Source: JAWXBK01 sp034439975
Lineage (GTDB): Bacteria > Pseudomonadota > Alphaproteobacteria > Dongiales > Dongiaceae
NCBI GenBank assembly: GCA_034439975.1
Contig: JAWXBK010000048.1
Span: forward strand, 1 to 43,372
Reading direction: 5' to 3'
Length of the DNA stretch: 43,372 bases
Below are positions 23,395 to 31,434 of the stretch, one piece after another. The notes below the pieces were generated by a model. That model did no database searches, was not told the DNA's origin, and saw nothing but the letters and a program-made list of their open reading frames with translations. The translations under genes were made by a program, and so were the position numbers. Within the stretch, counting starts at the first letter, position 1, and the number at the start of each line of letters is the position of its first letter.

Positions 23395-25818
23395 TCAAGT
23401 TTGTTGCGTGTCTGGTGGCGCATTTACGGCCGGCCTTTTTGCCTCCGCCTCCGCCACCTTGCGTTTGACAGCGATGAAGCTGTCAGGGCTGACGGAAATC
23501 GAATCGATTCCGCACGAGACGAGAAACGCAGCGAACTCAGGGTGATCGCTCGGTGCCTGGCCACATAACCCAATCTTGGCGCCGGCATTGTGTGCTTCAC
23601 GAATGACGTTTTCAATCATCCACTTTACCGCCTCGTCTTGCTCGTCGAACAGTTCGGCGAGCTCCTCGGAGTCGCGGTCAACGCCCAGCGTTAGCTGAGT
23701 TAGGTCGTTGCTGCCGATCGAGAACCCATCGAACCGCTCTGCGAAGGCCTTCGCCAAGATGACATTCGAGGGAATCTCGCACATGACGTAGATCTCGAGC
23801 CCGTTGACTCCACGTTTCAGGCCGAAGTTGGTCATTACGGCAATAACCTTGTCGGCCTCTCCGATCGAGCGGCAGAATGGAATCATGACAATCACGTTTG
23901 TGAAGCCCATCTCCTCGCGCAGGCGTTTGATGGCACGGCATTCCAGCGCGAAGCCGTCTCGATAGCGTGGCGAGTAGTAGCGCGATGCGCCGCGAAACCC
24001 AATCATGGGGTTCTCTTCCTTCGGCTCGAACGCGGCGCCGCCGATGAGGTTTGCGTATTCGTTGGTCTTGAAGTCGCTCATGCGGACGATGACCGGTCGG
24101 GGATACTGCGCCGCCGCAATGCGCGCCAAGCCGCGTGCCAGCCGGTCGACGAAATACTCGGTCTTGTCCTCATAGCCTGACGTCAGGTCCGCGATCTGTC
24201 TCTTGGCATCCGCGTCCTGAAGCGTTTCGTAATGCACCAGCGCCATAGGATGGACCTTGATATGGTTGCTCACGACGAACTCCATGCGGGCCAGTCCGAC
24301 GCCATCAGCGGCGATCCGCCACCAGCGGAATGCGGCAGCCGGATTGGCGAGGTTCAGCATGATCTGCGTGCGAGTGGGCGGGACATCGTGGAGATCGAGC
24401 GCTTCCGTCTCGTACTCGGCGATGCCATCGTAAACGAAACCCTGATCGCCCTCGGCGCAGGACACCGTCACCTCCCGATCGTCATGGAGAATCCGCGTGG
24501 CGTCACCGCACCCGACGATGGCAGGCAGACCCAGTTCGCGGCTGACGATCGCCGCGTGCGACGTGCGTCCGCCGCGATCGGTGACGATCGCCGCGGCTCG
24601 CTTCATGATCGGCACCCAGTCGGGATCGGTGTTCTGCGTCACCAAGACGGCACCGTCGACGAAGCGAGCAATATCGCGAGCGCTTTCGATCAGGCAGACG
24701 CGTCCTGTCACCACGGCCTCGCCGATGCTGAGGCCGGTGACCAGCTTCCGGCCTTTCGACTTGATGTGATAAGAACGATGTTCGCCCACCTCCCTACGCG
24801 ATTGCACCGTCTCGGGTCGGGCTTGCACGATGAACAGTTTGCCATTCTCTCCGTCCTTCGCCCATTCGATGTCCATCGGACAGCCGTAGTGATCTTCTAT
24901 GACGCAGGCCCAGCGGCCGAGCGTCAAAATATCCTCATTCGACAGAACGAATTCCGCGCGTTCCGCCTTGGAAGTCGGCACAATCCGGGTCGGCCGCTCG
25001 CTTTCCCTGGCGTAGATCATCTTCTGCAACTTCCCGCCGAGCCGCTTCTCGATGATCGGCTTGAGTGAAGTATCGGAAAGAAGTGGCTTGAATACCTGGT
25101 ACTCGTCGGGATCGACCGTACCCTGCACGACGGTCTCACCGAGCCCCCAGGCAGCATCAATGATCGCGACCTTATCGAAGCCGGTCTCGGTATCGATTGT
25201 GAACATGACACCCGCACCACCGAGGTCGGACCGCACCATCGCCTGTACGCCGATGGACAAAGCCACCTTCAGGTGATCGAAGCCCTTGGTCTTTCGATAG
25301 CTGATGGCGCGATCAGTGAAAAGGGAGGCGAAGCATTTCCGGCAGGCGTCGAGCAGCGCGTCCTCGCCGCGAATGTTGAGAAACGTCTCTTGCTGCCCAG
25401 CAAAGCTTGCGTCGGGAAGGTCTTCGGCCGTGGCGCTGGAGCGCACGGCTACGTCGGCATCGATTCTGCCGATTCGCTGGCAAAGTTGGCGATATGCAGT
25501 CCGGATGTCTTGCGCCATGTCGTCCGGCCATTCACCTCGCAGAAAGGCCCGACGCAAGGTCTGCCCAGTCTCTGACAGCGGCGCCTTACCAGCGTTCAAT
25601 TCCTTGAGGGCAGCGGCGATCGTCTCCCTAAGTTGATTAGCCTCAACGAAGTGCCAATAGGCTTCCGCCGTGGTTGCGAAGCCCGGCGGGACCGTCACGC
25701 CCCGCTGGCCAAGGTGGCATACCATCTCGCCAAGCGATGCATTCTTCCCGCCGACACGGGCGACGTCGGTCCGCTCCAACTCCTCGAACCAGATCACAAA
25801 CGATGCTCGCGTGGTCAT
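23395..25818 (-). CDS. ppsA: Phosphoenolpyruvate synthase
   Basis: An 807-residue PEP synthase that converts pyruvate, ATP and water into PEP, AMP and phosphate. The N-terminal ATP-binding domain starts with GGKNASLGEM and contains VAVRSSATAEDLPDASFAGQ. The phosphohistidine domain has the catalytic His in GGRTSHAAIV (about residue 418). The C-terminal PEP-binding barrel has NPMIGFRG and the LCGQAPSD loop with the catalytic cysteine near residue 767. Length is the family norm. A strong GGAGG precedes the ATG. A CTGATCATCATCAA motif (one base from the FNR consensus) lies 82-95 bases upstream, which would fit low-oxygen control alongside the arginine deiminase genes. Confidence 0.95.
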   Translation of the reverse strand: MTTRASFVIWFEELERTDVARVGGKNASLGEMVCHLGQRGVTVPPGFATTAEAYWHFVEANQLRETIAAALKELNAGKAPLSETGQTLRRAFLRGEWPDDMAQDIRTAYRQLCQRIGRIDADVAVRSSATAEDLPDASFAGQQETFLNIRGEDALLDACRKCFASLFTDRAISYRKTKGFDHLKVALSIGVQAMVRSDLGGAGVMFTIDTETGFDKVAIIDAAWGLGETVVQGTVDPDEYQVFKPLLSDTSLKPIIEKRLGGKLQKMIYARESERPTRIVPTSKAERAEFVLSNEDILTLGRWACVIEDHYGCPMDIEWAKDGENGKLFIVQARPETVQSRREVGEHRSYHIKSKGRKLVTGLSIGEAVVTGRVCLIESARDIARFVDGAVLVTQNTDPDWVPIMKRAAAIVTDRGGRTSHAAIVSRELGLPAIVGCGDATRILHDDREVTVSCAEGDQGFVYDGIAEYETEALDLHDVPPTRTQIMLNLANPAAAFRWWRIAADGVGLARMEFVVSNHIKVHPMALVHYETLQDADAKRQIADLTSGYEDKTEYFVDRLARGLARIAAAQYPRPVIVRMSDFKTNEYANLIGGAAFEPKEENPMIGFRGASRYYSPRYRDGFALECRAIKRLREEMGFTNVIVMIPFCRSIGEADKVIAVMTNFGLKRGVNGLEIYVMCEIPSNVILAKAFAERFDGFSIGSNDLTQLTLGVDRDSEELAELFDEQDEAVKWMIENVIREAHNAGAKIGLCGQAPSDHPEFAAFLVSCGIDSISVSPDSFIAVKRKVAEAEAKRPAVNAPPDTQQT

Positions 25819-25899
25819 GATGCCCTCCTTGGGCGCCCGTTATCGTGCGGCCGCTCTCCTGCGGTTGAGCGGCCAGTGCCTCCAAGCAGCCCGCATGAT

Positions 25900-25913
25900 C
25901 TGATCATCATCAA
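25900..25913 (-). promoter_or_regulatory. Possible FNR/ANR-type box upstream of ppsA
   Basis: CTGATCATCATCAA matches TTGAT-N4-ATCAA at nine of ten fixed positions. It lies 82-95 bases before the ppsA start on the opposite strand. No good -10 hexamer was seen at the spacing expected for class II activation, so the call rests on the match and on gene content. Confidence 0.4.
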
Positions 25914-25979
25914 AAATCGCTCGTTTGTTGGCCAAGAAAACGAACCTCGCCTGGAGTGCCCCCAAGGGGTTCATGTTGA

Positions 25980-26175
25980 TTGGGCGTGAAGCGCTTGTTG
26001 TTCGACAAGCTACTCGACTATCTATGGCACCGCGGTACCTGGAGAGGCTCGATGCGAACTGCTCGCGAACAACGAAGCCCTGACAGCGCTAGCACACTCC
26101 TCGGGGTTCCGTACCGAACAGATGCGCGGGTCTACACGCGTCTTCCTGATGCTGGAGCTGGGACAAAGTCACGAT
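25980..26175 (+). pseudogene. Remnant of a GNAT acetyltransferase C-terminus, frameshifted
   Basis: Two overlapping rightward frames join into a GNAT-like C-terminus. One gives LLFDKLLDYLWHRGT (about 25995-26040); the other, one frame on, gives ELLANNEALTALAHSSGFRTE and then a final strand VFLMLELG (about 26056-26165). The order helix, then 'LxxNxxLxxLAxxxGF', then terminal strand is the conserved end of GNAT domains, including those fused to NDP-forming acetyl-CoA synthetases. The N-terminal part is absent and the frame is broken. It abuts the 3' end of the convergent LysR gene. Confidence 0.55.
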
Positions 26176-27080
26176 GCGGCTCTGTCGTCGACGAACAGGT
26201 CCGTCTTCGCTGCTTCGCTGATCGCCACGACGGCAGGGTGAGCCAGTTTGCGCTCAACCGAGATGGCGTAATATCTCGCTGTGACGCTGTCGGCACGGCC
26301 AATGATCTCGGCTGCGTACTGTTCTCGTATCTCGTCGGTCAATATTGCGGGTGCAGGAAAAATGCCTGCGCCCGCCTTGCCGAAGGCTTTCATCAGCGCG
26401 GTGTCGTCGAATTCGCCGACGATGCGCGGCTCGATTTTATGTTCGCTGAACCACCGCGTGAGCGCCCCTCGCATTGTTGCGCCGTCGCTTGGGACCAGCA
26501 TGGGTGCGCCGTTCAGGGATCGTGGAAACCCCTCCTGGTGGCGCGCCGCAAGCCCGGGTATGGCATAGAAGGCGATAGGTGTACTCCCGAGAGTGTGGCT
26601 GTAGCCTTTCACTCCCAATTCGGAGGGCAGCGGCCGGTCGGCGATCACGAGATCCAGCTTGTGAATGGCGAGTTCCGCGAACAGCCGTTCCAGCTTGTCC
26701 TCCCGGCAGATCAGTCGCACGCGCCCGACACTACCCAGTGCCGGTGCCAGCAGCCGATAGGCGATGGACTTAGGAACCACGTCGGCCACCCCCACCCGAA
26801 ACAGCATGTCGCTGCTGCCAGCCGGGTTGCGCACGGTTTCTTCCAGCTCTCTCCCGATCTGAAAGATCTCGTCGGCGTAGGAAAGGGTCAATTGCCCGGC
26901 CGCGGTCAGTTCGAGCCGTCGCCCGGCGCGGCGGAACAGCTCCGTTCCAAGCGCTTCCTCCAGCGTTCCGATCTGGGCGCTGATGGTCTGCGGCGCGAGG
27001 CGCAACTGCTCGGCGGCTCGCGCGATGCTGCCGGCCTTCGCGACCTTCCAGAAATAATGCAGCTGCTTGTAATTCAACAC
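26169..27080 (-). CDS. nhaR: LysR family regulator, NhaR-like
   Basis: A 303-residue LysR-type regulator. The N-terminal HTH (LNYKQLHYFWKVAKAGSIAR, then QTISAQIGTLE) is characteristic of NhaR, the activator of Na+/H+ antiporter genes that responds to sodium and pH. The C-terminal effector domain ends TDLFVDDRAAS. The start is GTG at 27080. No nhaA antiporter gene is next to it; neighbours are a GNAT remnant and stress genes. The last 178 bases are duplicated at 21339-21516. Local control of ppsA, the NSS symporter or the rightward stress genes is possible but not shown. Confidence 0.85.
   Translation of the reverse strand: MLNYKQLHYFWKVAKAGSIARAAEQLRLAPQTISAQIGTLEEALGTELFRRAGRRLELTAAGQLTLSYADEIFQIGRELEETVRNPAGSSDMLFRVGVADVVPKSIAYRLLAPALGSVGRVRLICREDKLERLFAELAIHKLDLVIADRPLPSELGVKGYSHTLGSTPIAFYAIPGLAARHQEGFPRSLNGAPMLVPSDGATMRGALTRWFSEHKIEPRIVGEFDDTALMKAFGKAGAGIFPAPAILTDEIREQYAAEIIGRADSVTARYYAISVERKLAHPAVVAISEAAKTDLFVDDRAAS
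26178..26355. repeat. Direct repeat, right copy (partner at 21339-21516)
   Basis: This is the 3' end of the intact nhaR-like gene, matching the remnant at 21339-21516 in the same orientation without gaps. See the left copy for identity and the bracketed block. Confidence 0.85.
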
Positions 27081-27644
27081 AGATTGTCAATCATACTCGC
27101 AGGTTTTTTCGATCAAAGCATGTGGAATAATCTGCTTTTTTGGATGATCCATCAACCCCATATTCTGCACATGCGCAGGATCCGGGCCGGTGGAGGATTG
27201 ATGACAATCGATGCCCAGGCGCGCGACATCGAACTTATCGACGGCCTGGTGCGAGCCTTTGGAGCATCGGCTGGGATTCGCATTGTCCTAATGCCAAGAC
27301 CGCATTCGCGGCGTGATCGTGTGCCTTTCGGAGGTCATCGGACCGAAGGGCGGCTTAGGCAAACGGTGCCATTTGGAAGTTCGTCTGAATGGGTTGTCCG
27401 AGATCGTCGTCGACGGTGGGATACGTTGGGAGGTGAAGCCTCACCCGAGGGGGAGCATCACCGCTTCAAAAAATGCTTAAGAAAAAGATGCTGTAAGACA
27501 TGAATCACCCGCCGTTGGAAGAGCGGATCGCAGCACTGGAAACGTAGATAAAGAAACGTTGCTAGGCGCAAATGATGGCGGACGCGAGAAAACCCGCGTG
27601 ACGGTCAATGTGACACAGCAGAGCAATTAAGGAGATTAAAGAAA
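27081..27644. other. 564-base region between nhaR and the universal stress gene
   Basis: The stretch holds the divergent control region of the LysR gene (27081-27200), the degraded RaiA/HPF gene (27201-27480) and about 165 bases before the stress gene. A 15-codon frame at 27500-27547 with a SlyX-like beginning is too short to call. Confidence 0.5.
27201..27480 (+). pseudogene. Degraded RaiA/HPF family ribosome-hibernation protein gene
   Basis: The ATG at 27201 keeps a good ribosome site (GGAGG at 27192-27196). Its frame reads IDAQARDIELIDGLVRAF, the usual start of the short HPF/RaiA-type proteins. Near 27261 the match shifts one frame to EHRLGFALS, hits a TAA at 27289-27291 in place of a coding triplet, then continues CQDRIRGVIVCLSEVIGPKGG and GKRCHLEVRLNGLSEIVVD. 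This is the family core in correct order. After about 27430 the similarity ends. Frameshift plus stop plus lost tail mark a dead gene. Its family binds ribosomes and silences them in stress, fitting the following universal stress gene. Confidence 0.75.
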
Positions 27645-28493
27645 ATGGCTTTCAAGGACGTCTTGCTCCCATTGAGCAGTTATCCCGAAGCGACTCCAGT
27701 GCCGGCGATCGAGCAAGCCGTCGGCCTTGCCGGCGTGCTGGGCGCGCACATCTCGGCGCTCACTTGCAAAATCGAGATTCCGAACGTCGTCAACGTGCTC
27801 GCGAACAAACTGCTTGACGTCCCGGGAATGATTGCGGCCGAGCGGCAGAAAAGCATGGCGAATGCCCAGGCTCTGATCAGCGCGTTCAAAGGTGTGGCGA
27901 CGAAGCGCGGCGTTCCACACGAGCAGATCATCGAGTCTTGCCCGACTTCGCTGCTCGCGGCCATCGTGACCGAACACGCCAGAATGCACGATGTGACGAT
28001 GATCCCGGCTGGCGGGCAGGCGGACCTCCAGCAATATGTCGCCGAATGCGTGATCTTCGGCTCCGGACGACCGACAATCGTCTTTCCTGAAGTGTCGAAA
28101 CGCGGCGATCGCTTGTCTTTCGATGTCGTCGGTGTGGCCTGGGATTTCAGTCGGCCGGCCGCAAGGGCTGTGGCGGATGCCCTCCCGATTCTGCAACTCG
28201 CCAAGACCGTGCGGGTGGTGACGATCACCAAGGAGAAGACGATCGATACGAGACGCTCAGCCACCGAGCTGGCGAAGCACCTCACGTTTCATGGCATCGA
28301 GGTTGTCCTAGAAGAGGAAGACGCCGCCGGCCGGACAATCGGGCAGGCTCTCGAAGGATATGCAACCGCGCACGACCTCGACCTGCTCGTCATGGGTGCC
28401 TACGGGCACTCCCGCCTGCGCGACTTCATCCTAGGCGGCGCGACGAAGAGTATTGTCGCCAACCCGACGCTGCCGGTGCTGCTCTCGCATTGA
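27645..28493 (+). CDS. Universal stress protein, two UspA domains
   Basis: A 282-residue protein with two tandem Usp domains (about 1-145 and 150-282). The second ends with the ATP-binding pattern G-x2-G-x9-G-S/T-like segment GAYGHSRLRDFILGGATKS and the closing strand TLPVLLSH. The first domain's equivalent is weaker. Tandem Usp proteins are induced in stationary phase, hypoxia and other stresses. AAGGAG lies at good spacing before the ATG. It follows the dead RaiA/HPF gene and precedes a TerC family gene, the order expected of a low-oxygen survival cluster. Confidence 0.92.
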   Translation: MAFKDVLLPLSSYPEATPVPAIEQAVGLAGVLGAHISALTCKIEIPNVVNVLANKLLDVPGMIAAERQKSMANAQALISAFKGVATKRGVPHEQIIESCPTSLLAAIVTEHARMHDVTMIPAGGQADLQQYVAECVIFGSGRPTIVFPEVSKRGDRLSFDVVGVAWDFSRPAARAVADALPILQLAKTVRVVTITKEKTIDTRRSATELAKHLTFHGIEVVLEEEDAAGRTIGQALEGYATAHDLDLLVMGAYGHSRLRDFILGGATKSIVANPTLPVLLSH

Positions 28494-28537
28494 GATGTTG
28501 CCTTGATGGCTGCGCAACAGGGGGAACCAGAACGAAA

Positions 28538-28560
28538 ACGCCAGCACAAACTGTTGGCGT
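28538..28560. terminator. Hairpin downstream of the universal stress gene
   Basis: ACGCCAGCA at 28538-28546 pairs with TGTTGGCGT at 28552-28560 (eight pairs plus one G-U type mismatch) around a 5-base loop. The rightward side lacks a T-run; the leftward side is followed by TTTTCGTT. It may end usp transcripts or be a leader structure of the next gene. Confidence 0.4.
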
Positions 28561-28627
28561 AATCGAAAATTGGGCCGCTTGCCACCGTCTCAGGCGCTCC
28601 CCAACACCCTAAAACTAAGGATTACTG

Positions 28628-29689
28628 ATGGAGCTTCTCGCCGAATTTCTGACCGGTGATTTCCTCGGCAAGTCTGCCTGGCTTTGGTTTGCCTTCCTGG
28701 CATTAGTCGGCGCGTTGCTCGCCTTCGACCTCGGCATTCTTCACAAAGAGGACAAAGAGCTCGGTGTCGGTGAAAGCTTGATCTTGTCCGCGTTCTACAT
28801 CGCGATCGCGCTGGTGTTCGGTGCCTGGCTGTGGTGGTCCATGGGTCCGACCTCAGGCGTGGAGTATTTTACGGGCTATGCCCTCGAGAAGGCACTTTCG
28901 ATCGACAACGTCTTCGTAATTTCGCTCATCTTCAGCTATTTCGCCATTCCCGCCAAATACCAGTACCGGGCGCTGCTCTGGGGTATCCTCGCGGTGCTGG
29001 TCTTGCGCGGTCTTATGATCGGGCTTGGCGCGGCGCTCGTGCAACAGTACGAATGGGTGCTCTATATCTTCGGCGCTTTCCTGATCGCCACGGGGATCAA
29101 GATGCTCGTCATGGGAGAGAGTGAGCAGGACGTGTCGAAGAATCTGATCGTGCGCTACTTGTCCAGATGTATGCGTGTCTCGGCCGAGTTACACGGTTCG
29201 CACTTCTTCGTCCGGAAGCCCGATCCGGAGACGGGGAAGCTCGCGCGCTTCGCGACGCCCCTTTTCCTGGCGCTCGTCGTAATCAATATCGCCGATCTCG
29301 TGTTCGCGGTCGACTCGGTGCCGGCGATCTTCGCCGTCACGACCGACACCTACATCGTGTTCACAGCCAATATCATGGCGATCCTCGGTCTCCGCGCCCT
29401 CTATTTCGCCCTCGCCGCCATGGTGCACCGTTTCGAGTATCTGAAATATGCGCTTGCCACCGTGCTCGTCTTCATCGGCGCCAAGATTTTCTGGAACCAG
29501 ATCGTCGGCAAACTCGACCCCGCAGTCTCGCTCGGAGTGACTTTGTCCCTCATCGCCGGTGGCGTCCTGTTCTCGCTTTGGAAGACCCGCGCAGCCGCGA
29601 GAGGCGAAACCGCTAGCCACGGCTTGACAGCTCCGCTCCCCGATCCCATCGGAAGACGGCTTTCCACTCGCTCTGCAGGAGACGATTGA
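28628..29689 (+). CDS. TerC/Alx family integral membrane protein
   Basis: A 353-residue inner-membrane protein with about nine hydrophobic segments. The family marks are the acidic membrane motifs: FDLGILHKEDKELG after segment 1, EKALSIDNVFVISLIF in the middle, and NIADLVFAVDSVPAIFAVT in the second half, whose aspartates probably bind Mn2+ or another divalent metal. E. coli Alx exports manganese under alkaline conditions; TerC members are tied to tellurite and metal stress and to secreted metalloproteins. The ATG has AAGGA 6 bases upstream. No Mn riboswitch was recognised in the 134 bases before it. Confidence 0.9.
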   Translation: MELLAEFLTGDFLGKSAWLWFAFLALVGALLAFDLGILHKEDKELGVGESLILSAFYIAIALVFGAWLWWSMGPTSGVEYFTGYALEKALSIDNVFVISLIFSYFAIPAKYQYRALLWGILAVLVLRGLMIGLGAALVQQYEWVLYIFGAFLIATGIKMLVMGESEQDVSKNLIVRYLSRCMRVSAELHGSHFFVRKPDPETGKLARFATPLFLALVVINIADLVFAVDSVPAIFAVTTDTYIVFTANIMAILGLRALYFALAAMVHRFEYLKYALATVLVFIGAKIFWNQIVGKLDPAVSLGVTLSLIAGGVLFSLWKTRAAARGETASHGLTAPLPDPIGRRLSTRSAGDD

Positions 29690-29974
29690 TAACGATTGAT
29701 TCCCGCCTGCTTCGGCGCGCGCACATTGCATCCGCCGCCGCCCCCGCCTGGTGCGTGGCCGTTCTTAGCGTTTTGTCGACGCTGGTGCGACCTACTCTCG
29801 GTTGCCCCACCGGTTTTTCCATGCAAGAATTATGGGTATTCTTGGTGGCCGCCCCCGACTGATCGGGGCCCGACTGACGGATATTCCGGAACTGATGGAC
29901 CGGGTGCCGTCTGGGGGAAGCGAGCCGATTTTTATGCCAAACCGCACCATCAGGCAATGTCAGAGGAGGCCGCC
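29690..29974. other. Leader region of the arginine deiminase operon
   Basis: This 285-base stretch should hold the promoter of the deiminase operon. Two direct TTGAT half-sites lie at its left end (29685-29701), but the spacing gives only a poor FNR box. A CCCCGA/TCGGGG hairpin with a 4-base loop is at 29853-29868. A frame extending into it from the transporter gene is not judged real. Confidence 0.4.
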
Positions 29975-31408
29975 ATGGCCGTTACCCCTCCCGACGCGAC
30001 ACGCCGATTCCGTTTTCCCTCGGCCTTCACGATCCTGTTTGGGCTGATCATCGTCGTGGCGGTTCTGACCTGGGTCATCCCCGCCGGTCAGTACGAAACC
30101 GCCTATTCCGAGGCGCTGGATCGCGATGTGCCGGTCGCCGGCACCTATACGCCGGTCGATGCCAATCCGCAGGGTCCGATCGATGTGATCCTCGCGCCGA
30201 TCGCCGGGCTCTATGACCCGGAGACCTACGAGGCGAACGCCATCGACGTGGCGCTGTTCGTGCTGGTGATCGGCGGGTTCATCGGCGTGGTTGCGGCGAC
30301 CGGGGCGATCAATGCCGGCGTTACGCGCGCGATGATCGCCATGAAGGGCCGCGAGAAATGGATGATCCCGGTTCTCATGGCACTCTTCGCCTTCGGCGGC
30401 ACGACCTACGGCATGGCCGAGGAAACGCTGGCGTTCTACATGCTGCTCATCCCGATCATGATCGCGGCGCGCTTCGATGCGGTGACGGCCGTCGCCGTGA
30501 TCCTGCTCGGCGCCGGCGTCGGCGTGCTCGGCTCGACGGTTAATGCCTTTGCCACGGTGATCGCCTCCGATGCGGCGGGCATTCCGTTCACCGACGGGAT
30601 CGTGCTGCGTTTTGTGATCCTCGGCCTCTGCTGGCTGGCCTGCGTCGTTTACGTCATGCGCTATGCCGAACGGGTGCGGCAGGATCCGTCCAGATCGATT
30701 GTCTACGATCGCAAGGCGGAAAATGAGGCGCACTTCCTCAAGGGCCGCGATCCGGATGTGTCGCTAGATTTCACCGCGCGACACAAGTTCGTGCTTCTGC
30801 TGTTCGCCGCGACATTCGCGATTATGATCTGGGGCGTCCTGATTGACGGCTGGTGGATGGCCGAGATGACAGGACTTTTCTTCGCGGCGGCGCTCGTCAT
30901 CGGCATCGTGGCGCGGCTCGGCGAAAAATCGTTGGTCGAGAATTTCGTCAGCGGTGCCCGCGATCTCCTGGGCGTGGCGCTGATTATCGGTCTCGCCCGC
31001 GGCATCGTCGTGGTGATGGACAACGGGATGATCACCGACACGATCCTGCATTGGGCGGAGATTTCGGTGGCCGGGCTGCACAGCGTGGCCTTCATCAATG
31101 TCATCTACTGGATCGAGATCGTCCTTTCCTTCTTCGTTCCGTCCTCGTCGGGGCTGGCGGTCCTGTCGATGCCGATCATGGCACCGGTCGCGGATTTCGC
31201 CGGGGTCGAGCGCGATCTCGTGGTCACCGCCTATCAGTCGGCCAACGGCATCGTGAACCTGATCAACCCGACATTCGCGGTGGTTATGGGCGCACTGGCG
31301 ATCGGCCGGGTGCCGTACGAACGCTGGCTTTCCTTCATGTGGCCGCTGCTGCTGATTCTGACGGCGATCATCATGGCCTGTCTCAGTGTCGCCGCCGTGA
31401 TCGGGTAG
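29975..31408 (+). CDS. YfcC/ArcD-type arginine-ornithine exchanger
   Basis: A 477-residue inner-membrane transporter of the YfcC/DcuC-related family with about 11-12 hydrophobic segments. The ATG at 29975 is chosen because AGGAGG lies 6 bases before it; the frame runs open to 29696 but that extension is proline-rich and unlike the family. Membership shows in FGGTTYGMAEETLAFY, SGARDLLGVALIIGLARGI and the FFVPSSSGLAVL loop. It is followed directly by arginine deiminase, ornithine carbamoyltransferase and carbamate kinase, so it very probably swaps arginine for ornithine, a job done by the unrelated APC-type ArcD in other bacteria. A 13-base tandem repeat spans its stop. Confidence 0.88.
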   Translation: MAVTPPDATRRFRFPSAFTILFGLIIVVAVLTWVIPAGQYETAYSEALDRDVPVAGTYTPVDANPQGPIDVILAPIAGLYDPETYEANAIDVALFVLVIGGFIGVVAATGAINAGVTRAMIAMKGREKWMIPVLMALFAFGGTTYGMAEETLAFYMLLIPIMIAARFDAVTAVAVILLGAGVGVLGSTVNAFATVIASDAAGIPFTDGIVLRFVILGLCWLACVVYVMRYAERVRQDPSRSIVYDRKAENEAHFLKGRDPDVSLDFTARHKFVLLLFAATFAIMIWGVLIDGWWMAEMTGLFFAAALVIGIVARLGEKSLVENFVSGARDLLGVALIIGLARGIVVVMDNGMITDTILHWAEISVAGLHSVAFINVIYWIEIVLSFFVPSSSGLAVLSMPIMAPVADFAGVERDLVVTAYQSANGIVNLINPTFAVVMGALAIGRVPYERWLSFMWPLLLILTAIIMACLSVAAVIG

Positions 31409-31425
31409 AGCTGTGATCGGGTAGA
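31397..31425. repeat. 13-base tandem repeat across the exchanger stop codon
   Basis: GTGATCGGGTAGA occurs at 31397-31409 and again at 31413-31425, separated by three bases. The first copy contains the TAG stop of the exchanger gene. It lies within the 26-base spacer before arcA and probably arose by local slippage. Confidence 0.8.
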
Positions 31426-31434
31426 ATCGTCGAC

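Noticed and set aside
24232..25068. 278-codon rightward open frame opposite ppsA
   Set aside because: Antisense shadow of PEP synthase, rich in Arg, His and Asp with no domain pattern.
27198..27211. FNR-like sequence TTGATGACAATCGA
   Set aside because: It overlaps the start codon of the dead RaiA/HPF gene and the right half has a mismatch, so chance within coding sequence is likelier.
25980..27503. 507-codon rightward open frame
   Set aside because: Most of it is the antisense shadow of the intact NhaR-like gene; only its ends coincide with the GNAT and RaiA/HPF remnants, and the composition is not protein-like overall.
27500..27547. 15-codon frame with SlyX-like beginning
   Set aside because: Too short, stops at once, and no continuation was found in other frames.
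28494..28627. Possible manganese (yybP-ykoY) riboswitch before the TerC family gene
   Set aside because: Such genes often have one, but none of the conserved internal-loop sequence could be recognised; only a simple hairpin is present.
29696..29974. N-terminal extension of the arginine-ornithine exchanger
   Set aside because: Proline-rich and unlike the family, while AGGAGG marks the ATG at 29975.
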